A stretch of 64,000 nucleotides of DNA from assembly GCF_009806555.1 (NCBI RefSeq), contig NZ_VUOK01000010.1:116744-180743 (forward strand). The letters are read 5' to 3'. Each line of letters opens with the position of its first letter. Position 1 is the stretch's first letter. The notes beneath the pieces are model-generated. The model was given only the letters and a program-made list of their open reading frames with translations. It was not told the origin of the DNA and made no database searches. The stretch comes from Methylobacterium sp. 2A. GTDB lineage: Bacteria > Pseudomonadota > Alphaproteobacteria > Rhizobiales > Beijerinckiaceae. Positions 1-12,400 of the stretch are shown here, piece by piece. A program made the translations under genes and the position numbers.

Positions 1-1
1 G

Positions 2-304
2 CCACCGCCGCCGGTGGTCGCCACCGGACGCGCCGCCGTGGTCGGAAGCTGGGATGCCCGGGACGCGACCGGCGCGAATTGCAAGGTCACGCTCTCGAGC
101 GCGCCGGCGCTGGACCTCTACAAGGCGTCGGCCTCCGCCTGCCCGAACAAGGATCTGGCCAAGGTCTCGGCCTGGGATTTCCGCGACGGCGAGGTCTATC
201 TCTACCAGCCGGGCGGTACCGTGGCGGCGCGCCTGCGCCAGGGCGGCGGCGGCCTGGAGGGTGCCCTGACCAAGTCGGGCGCCGCCCTCGCGCTGAACCG
301 CTGA
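2..304 (+). CDS. AprI/Inh-type protease inhibitor family protein, C-terminal part
   Basis: The gene is cut by the left edge of the window; only about the last 100 residues are present. The frame stays open through a run of four prolines back to base 2, so the GTG at 14 is probably internal. The segment has a GSWDARDATGANCKVTL stretch, a second Cys in SACPN, and a beta-rich WDFRDGEVYLYQPGG segment. This resembles the small beta-barrel of the AprI/Inh metalloprotease-inhibitor family, usually a periplasmic protein or outer-membrane lipoprotein. The signal peptide or lipobox would lie upstream, outside the window. Family assignment is from pattern memory only, so it is tentative. Confidence 0.6.
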   Translation, partial: PPPPVVATGRAAVVGSWDARDATGANCKVTLSSAPALDLYKASASACPNKDLAKVSAWDFRDGEVYLYQPGGTVAARLRQGGGGLEGALTKSGAALALNR

Positions 305-391
305 ACGACACGGCGCGACCTCCGCGCGCGGTTGGCGCGGGGCGCCGCGCGCTTACATGAGGGGCTCCCGTAGCGTCACGCCCCAGGCCGC

Positions 392-2257
<1,866 letters not shown>

Positions 2258-2335
2258 CGCGGCAGCCCGCACGGCAGTCGGCAAAATATCTGGACAAAGA
2301 TGTCCGAACCGTATCGTTGCGGTGCAAACGGCCGC

Positions 2336-2364
2336 TTGACTCAGGGGCGGCAGACGGTCTCATT
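2336..2364 (+). promoter_or_regulatory. candidate promoter for petABC
   Basis: In the 203-base gap before petA, a good -35 hexamer TTGACT (2336-2341) is followed after 17 bases by a weak -10-like CTCATT. The gap must hold the operon promoter because the upstream gene ends at 2257. Only the -35 match is convincing. Confidence 0.25.
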
Positions 2365-2460
2365 GCCCGCATTAGAACGATAATGCTTTGATCCTGGCCT
2401 CAGCCGGGAGACCAGGGCAGGGCGCCTGCGGCTCTAACGCCGACGCACGGAGTCAAGATC

Positions 2461-3045
2461 TTGGCGAACACATCAGCCGCCGCTCCCGTGGCCCACGGGC
2501 AGGACAGCCACGGGCAAGACGGCAGCCGCCGCGACTTCCTGTTCCTGGCCACCGGCGCCGCGCTCGCCGTCGGTGCCGGCGCCGCCGTCTGGCCGCTGAT
2601 CTCCTCCATGGCGCCCGACGCCGACACGATCGCGGCCGGCGCGCCGATCGAGGTTGATCTGACGCCGATCCAGGATGGTCAGATCGTCAACGTCTTCTGG
2701 CGCGGCAAGCTGATCTTCGTGCGCAAGCTGACCGCCAAGGAAGTGGCCGACATGAAGGCGGTCCCGCTCTCGGCGATGATCGACCCGGCCGCCTTCACGA
2801 CCCGCGTCAAGAACGGTCATGACCAGTGGCTCGTGGTCTACGGCAACTGCACGCATCTCGGCTGCGTGCCGATCGGTCACCAGGGCAATTTCGAGGGCTG
2901 GGCCTGCCCGTGCCACGGCTCGCAATTCGACGCGGTGGGCCGCGTGCGCCACGGACCGGCGCCGATCAACCTGCCGATCCCGCCCTACGCCTTCGAGACG
3001 GACGCCAAGATCCGGATCGGCGAGGGCGGCAAGGAAGCGGCCTGA
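2461..3045 (+). CDS. petA: ubiquinol-cytochrome c reductase iron-sulfur subunit (Rieske)
   Basis: This is the Rieske [2Fe-2S] subunit of the cytochrome bc1 complex, passing electrons from ubiquinol to cytochrome c1 on the periplasmic side of the inner membrane. The 194-residue protein has a Tat-type N-terminus (SRRDFLF, residues 22-28) that also serves as membrane anchor. The cluster ligands are plain: C130 and H132 in CTHLGC, C149 and H152 in CPCHGS, with C135 and C151 forming the usual disulfide. The start is TTG, chosen because the frame has no better upstream start and a GGAG lies about 8 bases before it. It is the first gene of petABC; petB follows after 13 bases. Confidence 0.96.
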   Translation: MANTSAAAPVAHGQDSHGQDGSRRDFLFLATGAALAVGAGAAVWPLISSMAPDADTIAAGAPIEVDLTPIQDGQIVNVFWRGKLIFVRKLTAKEVADMKAVPLSAMIDPAAFTTRVKNGHDQWLVVYGNCTHLGCVPIGHQGNFEGWACPCHGSQFDAVGRVRHGPAPINLPIPPYAFETDAKIRIGEGGKEAA

Positions 3046-3058
3046 GGAGGACGGAAGC

Positions 3059-4345
3059 ATGAGCGGAACGGCCAGCACCTACGTCCCCAAGAGCCGCGTG
3101 GCGAAATGGTTCGAGGCGCGCCTGCCCATCGTCGGGCTGGTGCATTCCTCGTTCGTCGCCTTCCCGGTGCCGCGCAACCTCAACTACTTCTGGACCTTCG
3201 GGGCGATCCTGATCGCGTTCCTCGGCATCCAGATCGTCACCGGCGTCTGGCTGGCGATGCATTACGAGCCCTCGGCGACGGGTGCCTTCACCTCCGTCGA
3301 GAAGATCATGCGCGACGTGAACTATGGCTGGCTGCTGCGCTACGCGCACGCCAACGGCGCGTCGATGTTCTTCGTCGCCGTGTACCTGCACATGTTCCGC
3401 AACCTCTATTATGGGTCCTACAAGGCCCCGCGCGAGGTGCTCTACATCCTGGGCGTCGTGATCTACCTGCTGATGATGGCCACCGCCTTCCTCGGCTACA
3501 CGCTGCCCTGGGGTCAGATGAGCTTCTGGGGCGCCACCGTCATCACCAACATCCTGGCGGCGATCCCGGTGGTGGGCGACACGATCCAGACCCTGCTCTG
3601 GGGCGGCTACTCGGTCGGCAACCCGACGGTGAACCGCTTCTTCTCGCTGCACTACCTGCTGCCGTGGATGATCGCGGGCGTCGTCGTGCTGCACGTCTGG
3701 GCGCTCCACGTCACGGGTCAGAACAACCCGGTCGGCATCCCGATCAAGTCGGGCAAGGACGCGGTGCCGTTCACGCCCTACGCGACGGTCAAGGACGTGT
3801 TCGCCACCTGCGTGTTCATGATCCTGTTCTCGTGGTTCCTGTTCTACCAGCCGAACTATCTCGGCCATGCCGACAACTACATCCAGGCGAACCCGGCGGT
3901 GACGCCCGCCCATATCGTGCCCGAATGGTACTTCCTGCCGTTCTACGCGATCCTGCGCGCGGTCCCGAGCAAGCTCGGCGGCGTCATCCTGATGTTCTCG
4001 GCGGTGATCATCCTGGCCTTCGCCCCCTGGCTCGACACGTCGCGGGTCCGCTCGTGCAACTACCGGCCGATCTACCGCCAGTTCTTCTGGGTGTTCATCG
4101 GCGCGACCCTGCTGCTCGGCTGGCTGGGCTCGCAGCCTCCGGAAGGCGGTTACGTGCTGGCCGCGCAGATCTGCACCGCCTACTATTTCGCCCACTTCCT
4201 GATCGTCATGCCGCTCTGCGGCCTGTTCGAGACGCCGAAGAAGCTGCCGGGCTCGATCCTCGAGAGCGTGACCGGGCCGGGCCAGCAGGTGAGCGGATCC
4301 GGCATGCCGGCGGGCGCCGCCGCCGCACCGACCACCAAGGGCTGA
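3059..4345 (+). CDS. petB: cytochrome b of the bc1 complex
   Basis: This is the membrane core of complex III, carrying the two b hemes and the Qo/Qi quinone sites. The 428-residue product has about eight hydrophobic helices. The heme-ligand histidines lie in [22 protein letters not shown] and LHVWALH, and the Qo-site PEWY motif sits in [14 protein letters not shown]. The start at ATG 3059 is preceded by GGAGGA; the frame is open further upstream only as a shadow of petA. The C-terminus carries a short Ala/Gly-rich tail after the last helix. It lies between petA and petC in one operon. Confidence 0.97.
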   Translation: MSGTASTYVPKSRVAKWFEARLPIVGLVHSSFVAFPVPRNLNYFWTFGAILIAFLGIQIVTGVWLAMHYEPSATGAFTSVEKIMRDVNYGWLLRYAHANGASMFFVAVYLHMFRNLYYGSYKAPREVLYILGVVIYLLMMATAFLGYTLPWGQMSFWGATVITNILAAIPVVGDTIQTLLWGGYSVGNPTVNRFFSLHYLLPWMIAGVVVLHVWALHVTGQNNPVGIPIKSGKDAVPFTPYATVKDVFATCVFMILFSWFLFYQPNYLGHADNYIQANPAVTPAHIVPEWYFLPFYAILRAVPSKLGGVILMFSAVIILAFAPWLDTSRVRSCNYRPIYRQFFWVFIGATLLLGWLGSQPPEGGYVLAAQICTAYYFAHFLIVMPLCGLFETPKKLPGSILESVTGPGQQVSGSGMPAGAAAAPTTKG

Positions 4346-4363
4346 CGGGCTGACGACAGGACC

Positions 4364-5266
4364 ATGATGATGACCCGCGTCCTCTCGACCGCCGCCCTTG
4401 CGGCCCTGCTGCTCGGCGCCGCGCCGGTCTCCGCCCAGGAAGGGCATGGCGGACCGATCCCGGCCCGCGTGAACTGGAGCTTCGCCGGCACGTTCGGCCG
4501 CTTCGACACCGCGCAGCTGCAGCGGGGCTTCCAGGTCTACAAGGAAGTCTGCTCGGCCTGCCATTCCATGAAGCTGGTCGCCTTCCGCAACCTCGCGCAG
4601 GAGGGCGGCCCGGACTTCACCGCCGCCCAGGTCAAGGCGCTGGCCGCGACCTATCAGGTCAAGGACGGGCCGAACGATGCGGGCGACATGTTCGACCGCC
4701 CGGGTCGCCCGGCCGACACGTTCCCGCCGCCCTTCCCGAACGATCAGGCCGCCGCAGCGGCGAATGGCGGCAAGGCGCCGCCGGATTTCTCGGTGATCGC
4801 CAAGGCCCGGACCTTCTCGCGCGGCTCGCTCTACTTCCTGACCGATTGGCTGCCCTTCATCGGCTATTCGGAGCAGGGCCCCGATTACATCCACGCGCTG
4901 ATCAACGGCTACGAGGATCCGCCGAAGGACTTCACGGTGCCGGATGGCGGCCACTACAACAAGTACTATCCCGGCCACATCATCGCGATGCCGCCGCCGA
5001 TCACCGACGGGCAGGTCACCTACCCGAAGGACGACAAGGGGCAGCCGGTGGTGCCCGAGACCGTCGACCAGTACGGCAAGGACGTCGCGGCCTTCCTGAT
5101 GTGGGCGGCCGAGCCGCACATGATGGACCGCAAGGCCCTGGGCTTCCGGGTGATCCTGTTCCTGATCATCCTGTCGGGGCTGCTCTATTACGTGAAGAAG
5201 AAGATCTGGGCCGATGTCGGTGGCGAGGTCCACGGCCTCCAGCCGGAGCTGCACAAGGCCTTTTGA
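4364..5266 (+). CDS. petC: cytochrome c1
   Basis: This is the c-type cytochrome subunit of the bc1 complex, transferring electrons from the Rieske centre to a soluble cytochrome c. The 300-residue precursor has a Sec signal peptide (about 1-24, ending VSAQ). It has one heme-binding CSACH (C63, C66, H67), a probable methionine ligand in the HIIAMPPP segment, and a C-terminal membrane anchor (VILFLIILSGLLYYVKKK). It is encoded as a separate c1, not as a petBC fusion. It is the third and last gene of petABC and is followed 27 bases later by an intrinsic terminator. Confidence 0.96.
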   Translation: MMMTRVLSTAALAALLLGAAPVSAQEGHGGPIPARVNWSFAGTFGRFDTAQLQRGFQVYKEVCSACHSMKLVAFRNLAQEGGPDFTAAQVKALAATYQVKDGPNDAGDMFDRPGRPADTFPPPFPNDQAAAAANGGKAPPDFSVIAKARTFSRGSLYFLTDWLPFIGYSEQGPDYIHALINGYEDPPKDFTVPDGGHYNKYYPGHIIAMPPPITDGQVTYPKDDKGQPVVPETVDQYGKDVAAFLMWAAEPHMMDRKALGFRVILFLIILSGLLYYVKKKIWADVGGEVHGLQPELHKAF

Positions 5267-5293
5267 GGCCATCACCCGGATCGACGACGTTGG

Positions 5294-5325
5294 CGGGCCT
5301 CCCTCGCGAGGTCCGTCTTTTTTTT
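5294..5325 (+). terminator. intrinsic terminator of petABC
   Basis: Arms CGGGCCTC (5294-5301) and GAGGTCCG (5308-5315) pair over 8 bases with one G-U wobble around a 6-base loop. A run of eight T follows immediately (5318-5325). It lies 27 bases after the petC stop. Confidence 0.85.
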
Positions 5326-5394
5326 GATCGGCGCTCCGTGCTACCGCTCGCCCGCCGCGTCGGTCCTCCTTTCGATACCCTTCGTCCCCTCCGC

Positions 5395-5513
5395 CACCTC
5401 ATCCTGAGGTGACCGCGTCAGCGGGCCTCGAAGGCGGGCTCCAGGGATCACCGCGGCTACGGGAGGTCTCCTCCGAGGCCTCCGCTTTGCTCCGCCACCT
5501 CAGGATGAGGTGG
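5395..5513. repeat. long palindromic intergenic repeat, copy 1
   Basis: The copy starts with CCTCATCCTGAGG, ends with its reverse complement CCTCAGGATGAGG, and has partly complementary interior arms (GGCCTCGAAGG on the left; CCGAGGCCTCCG on the right). The same 110-120 base element occurs at 17311, 18976, 54811 and 58578, always between genes. Here it fills most of the space between the petC terminator and mtnP. The interior is more diverged than in the other copies. Confidence 0.85.
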
Positions 5514-5564
5514 CGGGTGGGATAGGCCGCGCTGCCAAGGTGTCGCGCGTTGAGGGAATCCGGC

Positions 5565-6440
<876 letters not shown>

Positions 6441-6524
6441 GCGACCACCCTTTCCATTTCCCGATAAGTCCTTCTAGAAGGCGCAGGCGGCAGCGGCCGC
6501 CCTCGACGCAAAGTCCGAAACAAG

Positions 6525-7112
6525 ATGCGCAGCGCCACCATCACCCGGAAGACCGCGGAGACCGACATCGCGGTCACCGTCGCCCTCGACGGGACCGGCC
6601 GATCGACCATCGCGACCGGGATCGGCTTCCTCGACCACATGCTCGACCTGCTGGCGCGGCACGCCCTGTTCGACCTCGACGTGAAGGTCGTGGGCGACCT
6701 GCACATCGATCAGCACCATTCCGCCGAGGATTGCGGCATCGCGCTCGGTCAGGCCTTCGCGAAGGCGCTCGGCGACAAGCGCGGGGTGACGCGCTACGCC
6801 GACATCCACCTGCCGATGGACGAGGCGCTGACCCGGGTCTGCGTCGATATCTCGGGCCGTCCGTTCCTGGTGTTCCGCACGGCGTTCCGGGTGGAGAAGA
6901 TCGGACAATTCGACACCGAGCTGGTGCGCGAGTGGTTCCAGGCCTTCGCGATGAATGCCGGCCTCACCCTGCACGTCGAAACCCTCTACGGCGACAACGC
7001 CCACCATATCGCGGAGAGCTGCTTCAAGGGTCTGGCTCGGGCCTTGCGGAAGGCGGTGGCGATCGATCCCCGGGAGGAGGGGCGCGTTCCCTCCACGAAG
7101 GGCTCCCTGTAG
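6525..7112 (+). CDS. hisB: imidazoleglycerol-phosphate dehydratase
   Basis: This is the seventh enzyme of histidine biosynthesis, dehydrating imidazole glycerol phosphate to imidazole acetol phosphate. The 195-residue length is that of the monofunctional bacterial enzyme. The manganese-binding repeats are visible: [13 protein letters not shown], then [14 protein letters not shown] (HHxxED), and in the second half [18 protein letters not shown] (HHxxES). It is the first of four his genes lying on the same strand over 4 kb, with two small unrelated genes between them. Confidence 0.96.
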   Translation: MRSATITRKTAETDIAVTVALDGTGRSTIATGIGFLDHMLDLLARHALFDLDVKVVGDLHIDQHHSAEDCGIALGQAFAKALGDKRGVTRYADIHLPMDEALTRVCVDISGRPFLVFRTAFRVEKIGQFDTELVREWFQAFAMNAGLTLHVETLYGDNAHHIAESCFKGLARALRKAVAIDPREEGRVPSTKGSL

Positions 7113-7181
7113 AGCATCGTGTCGTCGCGCTCCCCCGCCGCCCCGTGGCGGTCTGGAGAGCGCACTTGTCGGAGTTCCGCG

Positions 7182-7667
7182 ATGCGGATGCGCAGCTACA
7201 CGCTCCACCTGCCGCCCGATGCCCGTCCCGGCGAGGCAACCGGCCTCGAGCGGGCCGTGCTGGTGCCGGATGGCTTTTCGTGGTCGGCCTTCGCGTTCAC
7301 GGTGCTGTGGTTCCTCTATCACCGGCTCTGGGTCGCGGCGCTGATCGTGCTGGTCGGCCTGATCGCGCTCGCCGGCGGGGGACTTCTCCTGGGGCTGCCG
7401 ACCGGCGCCGGCCTGATCGCCACTCTGCTGGCCGGATGGCTGATCGGGCTGGAGGCATCGAGCCTGCGCCGCTGGACGCTGGCCCGGCGGGGCTGGCCGG
7501 CGCGCGATGCCGTGATCGCCAGCAGCTCCGAGGAGGCCGAGGCCCGCGCGCTCGGCCGGTGGCTGGACGCGAACCCGGCACCGCCCCGTGCGCCTTTCCC
7601 GAATGGACCGAGCCGGCGCAGCGAGGCGGTGATCGGCCTGTTCCCCGCTCACGAGGGTGCCCGGTGA
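7182..7667 (+). CDS. DUF2628-like small membrane protein
   Basis: This is a 161-residue protein of unknown function. The first 40 residues (after [12 protein letters not shown]) are polar. Two closely spaced hydrophobic helices follow, roughly residues 50-70 ([22 protein letters not shown]) and 75-105, and then a basic/polar tail with [17 protein letters not shown]. The core pattern [19 protein letters not shown] fits the DUF2628 family. I chose ATG 7182, with CGGAG 7 bases upstream; ATG 7188 is equally possible. It sits between hisB and hisH, an arrangement I recall from other alphaproteobacteria, which hints at co-transcription but not at a histidine role. Confidence 0.75.
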   Translation: MRMRSYTLHLPPDARPGEATGLERAVLVPDGFSWSAFAFTVLWFLYHRLWVAALIVLVGLIALAGGGLLLGLPTGAGLIATLLAGWLIGLEASSLRRWTLARRGWPARDAVIASSSEEAEARALGRWLDANPAPPRAPFPNGPSRRSEAVIGLFPAHEGAR

Positions 7668-7686
7668 TGGACCGGACGACACGCGC

Positions 7687-8346
7687 ATGAGTACCGAGTC
7701 GGTCGCGATCATCGATTACGGATCGGGCAACCTCCACTCCGCCGCCAAGGCCTTCGAGCGCGCCGCCCGCGAAGGTGGGTGCGACGCGCGCATCAGCCTG
7801 ACCGCCGATCCGGAGGTGGTGGCCAGGGCCGACCGCATCGTCCTGCCCGGCGTCGGCGCCTATGCGGATTGCCGAAGCGGGCTCGACGCCGTGCCCGGCA
7901 TGGTCGAGGCGATGACGCAGGTCGCCCACCGGGACGGACGCCCCTTCCTCGGGATCTGCGTCGGGATGCAGCTCCTGGCGACCCGCGGGCTGGAATACAC
8001 CACGACGCCGGGCCTCGGCTGGATCCCCGGCGATGTCGGCCTGATCAAACCGTCGGACCCGACCCTTAAGGTCCCCCATATGGGCTGGAACACCCTGCGT
8101 CCGGCGCGCGACCACGCGCTGCTCGCCGGCATTCCCACCGGCGAGGACGGCCTGCACGCCTATTTCGTACACAGCTATGCGCTGTCGCCCGAAAGTCCCG
8201 GCGATGTGGTGGCCCGCGCGGATTATGGCGGACCGATCACCGCCCTCGTCGCGCGCGACAACATCGCCGGCACGCAGTTCCACCCGGAGAAGAGCCAGCG
8301 GCTGGGCCTCGCGCTCATCGCGAATTTTTTGAAATGGCGCCCCTGA
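7687..8346 (+). CDS. hisH: imidazole glycerol phosphate synthase, glutaminase subunit
   Basis: This class I glutamine amidotransferase supplies ammonia to HisF for making imidazole glycerol phosphate and AICAR. The 219-residue protein shows the N-terminal IIDYGSGN, the nucleophile Cys in [10 protein letters not shown], and the His-Glu pair in TQFHPEKSQ near the C-terminus. The start is ATG 7687 ([11 protein letters not shown]); longer versions reach into the previous gene. Its partner hisF is about 1.3 kb downstream, separated by hisA and a DUF29 gene. Confidence 0.96.
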   Translation: MSTESVAIIDYGSGNLHSAAKAFERAAREGGCDARISLTADPEVVARADRIVLPGVGAYADCRSGLDAVPGMVEAMTQVAHRDGRPFLGICVGMQLLATRGLEYTTTPGLGWIPGDVGLIKPSDPTLKVPHMGWNTLRPARDHALLAGIPTGEDGLHAYFVHSYALSPESPGDVVARADYGGPITALVARDNIAGTQFHPEKSQRLGLALIANFLKWRP

Positions 8347-8383
8347 GGGCGTCCCTGCCTCGGTAAGAAGGACTGAAACTCCC

Positions 8384-9127
8384 GTGATCCTGTACCCGGC
8401 GATCGACCTCAAGGAGGGACGCTGCGTCCGCCTCATCCAGGGCGACATGGCCCAGGCCAAGGTGTTCGGCGACGATCCGGCCGCCCAGGCCGCGATCTTC
8501 GAGGCGCAGGGCTTTCCCTGGCTGCACGTGGTCGATCTCGACGGGGCCTTCGCGGGCGCCCCGCGCAACGCCGCGGCGGTGGACGCGATCCTGGGACGCG
8601 TGACCATCCCGGTGCAGCTCGGCGGCGGCATCCGCGAGATGAAGACCCTGGAGGGCTGGCTGGCCAAGGGCGTCTCGCGGGTGATCATCGGGACCGCCGC
8701 GGTGCGCGATCCCGGCTTCGTCCGCGAGGCCGCACGCCAGCATCCGGGCAAGATCGCGGTCGGCATCGACGCGAAGGACGGGCGCGTCGCGGTCGAGGGC
8801 TGGGCACAGACCTCCAGCATGACGGCGGAGGAACTCGGCCGCCGCTTCGAGGATGCGGGCGTCGCGGCGATCATCTACACCGACATCGCCCGGGACGGGA
8901 TCCTGAAAGGTCTCAACGTCGAGATGACTCTGGCGCTGGCGCAGGCCGTGCGCATTCCGGTGATCGCCTCGGGCGGCCTCGCCTCGATCGACGACGTGCA
9001 TCGCCTCCTCCAGCCGGATTGCGCGCTGATCGCAGGCGCCATCACGGGCCGGGCGCTCTACGACGGCCGCATCGATCCGGAGGCGGCGCTCGCGGCAATC
9101 GCTGCGGCGCGCGGCCCGGCTTCGTGA
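8384..9127 (+). CDS. hisA: phosphoribosylformimino-5-aminoimidazole carboxamide ribotide isomerase
   Basis: This (beta/alpha)8-barrel isomerase converts ProFAR to PRFAR, the substrate of HisHF. The 247-residue protein begins [16 protein letters not shown], with the catalytic Asp in PAIDLK; the second half has the matching [10 protein letters not shown] with the partner Asp, and phosphate-binding GGGIR and SGGLAS loops. The start is GTG 8384, just 37 bases after hisH, with AAGGA upstream. It is followed by an unrelated DUF29 gene before hisF. Confidence 0.96.
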   Translation: MILYPAIDLKEGRCVRLIQGDMAQAKVFGDDPAAQAAIFEAQGFPWLHVVDLDGAFAGAPRNAAAVDAILGRVTIPVQLGGGIREMKTLEGWLAKGVSRVIIGTAAVRDPGFVREAARQHPGKIAVGIDAKDGRVAVEGWAQTSSMTAEELGRRFEDAGVAAIIYTDIARDGILKGLNVEMTLALAQAVRIPVIASGGLASIDDVHRLLQPDCALIAGAITGRALYDGRIDPEAALAAIAAARGPAS

Positions 9128-9167
9128 TAGATCACTCCCGGTGGCGGCGCTGACTCGGGAGGTCTCG

Positions 9168-9638
9168 ATGACGGCGGTGAAGACCCGACCCGCCGCGGCC
9201 GGGACAGCCTACGCGGACGATTTCTACACCTGGACCCAGGAGCAGGGCGCGCGTCTGCGCTCCGGCGATTTTTCCGCTTTGGATTACGAGAATCTGGCTG
9301 AGGAAATCGAGAGCTTGGGCAGGAGCCAGTTCGCCAGTCTGGTGAGCGCCTTGCGCGTTGTGCTGCTGCACATGCTCAAGTTTGACTACCAGCCCGGCAA
9401 GCGCACACGGAGTTGGATGATCTCGATCGCAACCCATCGCATCCACATCGCCGAAGAGCTGAGCGAGAGCCCGGGATTGAAGAGCCGTCTCGCCGAAGCC
9501 ATTAGCAAGGCCTATCGTGTCGCGCGCCTCGACGCCGCCAAGGAGACGAGGCTCGCAGTCAGCCGCTTTCCTGAGGCTTGCCCCTACACCTATCAGGACG
9601 TCATGGATCGCCACTTCGCGATCGATCCTGAAACCTGA
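9168..9638 (+). CDS. DUF29 domain protein
   Basis: This is a 156-residue protein matching the DUF29 pattern: an N-terminal YADDFYTWTQEQGARLRSG segment, DYENLAEEIESLGRS, a central helix-rich LLHMLKFDYQP stretch, and a C-terminal RFPEACPYTYQDVMD. The function of the family is unknown. I chose ATG 9168, preceded by CGGGAGG; a start at 9141 would add nine residues. Codons such as ttt, tta-like and gaa are visibly commoner than in the flanking his genes, suggesting a later insertion between hisA and hisF. It has the same orientation as the operon and leaves only 18 bases before hisF. Confidence 0.85.
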   Translation: MTAVKTRPAAAGTAYADDFYTWTQEQGARLRSGDFSALDYENLAEEIESLGRSQFASLVSALRVVLLHMLKFDYQPGKRTRSWMISIATHRIHIAEELSESPGLKSRLAEAISKAYRVARLDAAKETRLAVSRFPEACPYTYQDVMDRHFAIDPET

Positions 9639-9656
9639 TCAACCTGTCGAGACGCC

Positions 9657-10460
9657 GTGCTCAAGACCCGCATCATCCCCTGCCTCGACGTGAAGGACGG
9701 GCGCGTCGTGAAGGGCGTCCGCTTCGAGGGTCTGCGCGATGCCGGCGACCCCGTCGAGGCCGCCAAGGTCTACGACGCGGCCGGCGCCGACGAACTCTGC
9801 TTCCTTGACATCACCGCGAGCCGCGAGGCCCGGGGCACCCTGCTCGACATCGTCAGCCGAACCGCCGAGGCCTGCTTCATGCCGCTCACCGTGGGCGGCG
9901 GGGTCCGTACCGTGGAGGATGTCCGCGCGCTCCTGCTCGCCGGGGCCGACAAGGTCGCAATCAACACCGCGGCCGTGAAGGACCCGGATCTCGTCGCCCG
10001 CGCTGCGGAAAAATTCGGCGCCCAATGCATCGTGGTGGCGATCGACGCCAAGCGCGTCTCGCCGCCCGGGGCGCCCGCCGCCTGGGAGATTTTTACACAT
10101 GGCGGTCGCGATCCGACCGGCATCGACGCCGTGGCGTTCGCGCGCCTTGTGGCCGAGAAGGGCGCCGGCGAGTTGCTGGTCACCTCCATGGACAAGGACG
10201 GGACCCGCTCCGGCTACGACCTCGCCCTGACGCGGGCGATCAGCGATGCCGTCTCCGTTCCGGTGATCGCCTCCGGCGGCGTCGGCGGGCTCGACGACCT
10301 CGTGGCCGGCGTGGCGCAGGGCGGGGCGAGCGCCGTGCTGGCGGCCTCCATCTTCCATTTCGGGCAGGCGAGCGTGGCCGAAGCCAAGGCCCATATGGCG
10401 GCGGCCGGCCTCGCCATGCGCCTCGACGGCCCGGCCACTTCCGCGAGGGCGCCCCTGTGA
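9657..10460 (+). CDS. hisF: imidazole glycerol phosphate synthase, cyclase subunit
   Basis: This (beta/alpha)8-barrel cyclase partners with HisH; it uses ammonia tunnelled through the barrel to form imidazole glycerol phosphate and AICAR. The 267-residue protein has the catalytic Asp in [27 protein letters not shown], and the second Asp in [13 protein letters not shown]. The start is GTG 9657. The stop overlaps the GTG of the next gene (GTGA at 10457-10460), so translation of the dihydroorotase-like gene is probably coupled to hisF. Confidence 0.96.
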   Translation: MLKTRIIPCLDVKDGRVVKGVRFEGLRDAGDPVEAAKVYDAAGADELCFLDITASREARGTLLDIVSRTAEACFMPLTVGGGVRTVEDVRALLLAGADKVAINTAAVKDPDLVARAAEKFGAQCIVVAIDAKRVSPPGAPAAWEIFTHGGRDPTGIDAVAFARLVAEKGAGELLVTSMDKDGTRSGYDLALTRAISDAVSVPVIASGGVGGLDDLVAGVAQGGASAVLAASIFHFGQASVAEAKAHMAAAGLAMRLDGPATSARAPL

Positions 10461-11761
10461 GCAGCTACCTTCTGGCGAACGCCAACCTCCTTGATCCGGC
10501 GACCGGCCGCGAGACCGCCGGCGCAGTCCTGGTCCGGGACGGCCGGATCGCCGATCTCGCCAGCGGCGCCGCCCCCGGCACGCCGGACGGCGCGAAGCGC
10601 ATCGACTGCCTCGGCCGCGTCCTGACGCCCGGCCTCATCGACATGCGCGCCTTTGTGGGCGAGCCCGGGGCCGAGCACCGGGAGACCCTGGCCTCGGCGA
10701 GCGCCGCCGCCGCCGCGGGCGGCGTGACCACGCTGGTCTGCATGCCCGACACCAACCCGGTGATCGACGGGCCGGCCATCGTGGATTTCGTACTCCGCCG
10801 GGCGCGCGACACGGCGAGCGTCAATGTCCTGCCGGCCGCCGCGATCACCAAGGGGCTCGCCGGCCGGGAGATGACCGAGTTCGGCCTGCTCCAGGAAGCC
10901 GGGGCGGTGGCGTTCACGGACGGGCTGCACGCGGTCGGCAACGCCCAGGTGATGCGGCGCGCACTGACCTATGCCCGGGACTTCGATGCCCTGGTGATGC
11001 AGCATGTCGAGGATGCCGATCTCGTCGCCGAGGGCGTGATGAACGAGGGCGAGCTCGCGTCCCGCCTCGGCCTGATGGGCATCCCCCGCGAGGCCGAGAC
11101 CGTGATGCTGGAGCGCGACATCCGCCTCGTGCGGCTGACTGGCGCCCGCTACCACGCCGCCATGATCTCCTGCGCCGATTCGATCGAGATCGTCCGCCGG
11201 GCCAAGCAGGATGGCTTGCCGGTGACCTGCGGGGTTTCGGTCAACAACCTCGTCCTCAACGAGAACGATATCGGCCATTACCGCACCTTCTGCCGGCTCT
11301 CGCCGCCCCTGCGCGATGAAGCCGACCGGCACGCGGTGGTCTGGGCGCTCGGCGAGGGCGTGATCGACGTGGTCGTCTCCGACCACAATCCGCAGGACGT
11401 GGAGACCAAGCGCCTGCCCTTCGCGGAGGCGGCGGACGGCGCCCTCGGGATCGAGACCCTGCTGGGCGCGGCCCTGCGGCTCGTCCATACCGGGGATCTC
11501 GAACTGCCGAAGCTCATCGCCGCGCTGACGGTGAACCCGGCCCGGATCCTCGGGCGCGAAGCCGGCCGCCTCGCGGTCGGCGCGCCGGCCGATCTCGTGC
11601 TGATCGATCCCGATCTGCCCTACGTGCTCGACAAGCGGCGGCTGAAGTCGCGGTCGAAGAATTCGCCCTTCGACGAGGCGCGCCTTCAGGGTGCCGCCGT
11701 GCTGACCCTGGTCGGCGGTGAGATCGTCCATGCGATGGACGACCTGGCGGCGGCGGCCTGA
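10457..11761 (+). CDS. dihydroorotase-like protein lacking metal ligands
   Basis: This 434-residue amidohydrolase-fold protein aligns by motif with class I dihydroorotase (PyrC), the pyrimidine enzyme that cyclises carbamoyl-aspartate. The metal-binding HxH after GLID is replaced by MRAF ([13 protein letters not shown]). The HVS histidine expected after the YH motif is Met in ARYHAAMIS. The Asp of FTDG, the His of MQHVED and the Asp of VVSDHNPQ remain. Such inactive homologues are known as structural partners of aspartate carbamoyltransferase in some bacteria, but no pyrB is next to it here. The start is GTG, overlapping the hisF stop; it overlaps plsY at its end by a single base (TGATG). It is commonly annotated pyrC; catalysis is unlikely on this sequence. 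Confidence 0.85.
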   Translation: MSSYLLANANLLDPATGRETAGAVLVRDGRIADLASGAAPGTPDGAKRIDCLGRVLTPGLIDMRAFVGEPGAEHRETLASASAAAAAGGVTTLVCMPDTNPVIDGPAIVDFVLRRARDTASVNVLPAAAITKGLAGREMTEFGLLQEAGAVAFTDGLHAVGNAQVMRRALTYARDFDALVMQHVEDADLVAEGVMNEGELASRLGLMGIPREAETVMLERDIRLVRLTGARYHAAMISCADSIEIVRRAKQDGLPVTCGVSVNNLVLNENDIGHYRTFCRLSPPLRDEADRHAVVWALGEGVIDVVVSDHNPQDVETKRLPFAEAADGALGIETLLGAALRLVHTGDLELPKLIAALTVNPARILGREAGRLAVGAPADLVLIDPDLPYVLDKRRLKSRSKNSPFDEARLQGAAVLTLVGGEIVHAMDDLAAAA

Positions 11762-12363
11762 TGCCCGCGGATCTCGCGACCTGGGCCGCCCTCGGCGGCC
11801 TCATCCTCGGCTACGCCCTGGGCTCGATTCCGTTCGGCCTCATCCTGACCCGGTTCGCCGGGCTCGGCGACGTGCGGGCGATCGGCTCCGGAAATATCGG
11901 CGCTACCAACGTGCTGCGCACTGGCCGGAAAGGACTCGCCGCCGCGACCCTGCTGGGCGATGCCCTGAAGGGGACCGCGGCGGTCCTGATCGCCCGGAAC
12001 CTGGGGGAGGGGCCGGCGCTCGCCGCCGGCCTCGGCGCCTTCCTGGGCCATTGTTTTCCGGTCTGGCTCGGCTTCAAGGGCGGCAAGGGTGTCGCTACCT
12101 TCATCGGTGTGCTCCTCGCCTTCTCGCCGCCGGCGCTGGGGATCTTCGCGCTGATCTGGCTCGGCCTCGCCTTCGCGCTCAGGTACTCGTCGCTGGCGGC
12201 GCTCGTCGCCTCGGCGGCGACGCCCGTGGCGCTCTGGACCCTCGGCGCACCGGCGCAAGCTCTGCTGTTCCTGCTGATGGGCGTGCTGCTATGGTGGAAG
12301 CACGCGCCCAACATCCGCCGGCTGGCGTCCGGCACCGAGGGGCGCATCGGCCAGAAGGGCTGA
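11761..12363 (+). CDS. plsY: acyl-phosphate:glycerol-3-phosphate acyltransferase
   Basis: This inner-membrane enzyme makes lysophosphatidic acid from acyl-phosphate and glycerol-3-phosphate, the first step of phospholipid synthesis. The 200-residue protein has about five hydrophobic helices and the three family loops: [11 protein letters not shown], the [14 protein letters not shown] phosphate-binding segment, and [13 protein letters not shown]. The ATG overlaps the previous stop (TGATG at 11759-11763), so it is translationally coupled. plsY followed by dprA is a conserved alphaproteobacterial order. Confidence 0.95.
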   Translation: MPADLATWAALGGLILGYALGSIPFGLILTRFAGLGDVRAIGSGNIGATNVLRTGRKGLAAATLLGDALKGTAAVLIARNLGEGPALAAGLGAFLGHCFPVWLGFKGGKGVATFIGVLLAFSPPALGIFALIWLGLAFALRYSSLAALVASAATPVALWTLGAPAQALLFLLMGVLLWWKHAPNIRRLASGTEGRIGQKG

Positions 12364-12400
12364 GCGCAGGCATGAGATGCGCGGTCCTTGGGGGGATCGC

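Noticed and set aside
2966..5275. Very long minus-strand open frame opposite petB and petC
   Set aside because: Shadow frame caused by high GC at third positions; the sense strand encodes petBC with all heme motifs.
5395..5513. CRISPR repeat or insertion-sequence end as explanation of the CCTCATCCTGAGG elements
   Set aside because: Copies are single and scattered, with no spacers, no target duplications seen and no transposase in the window; they are self-complementary hairpin elements.
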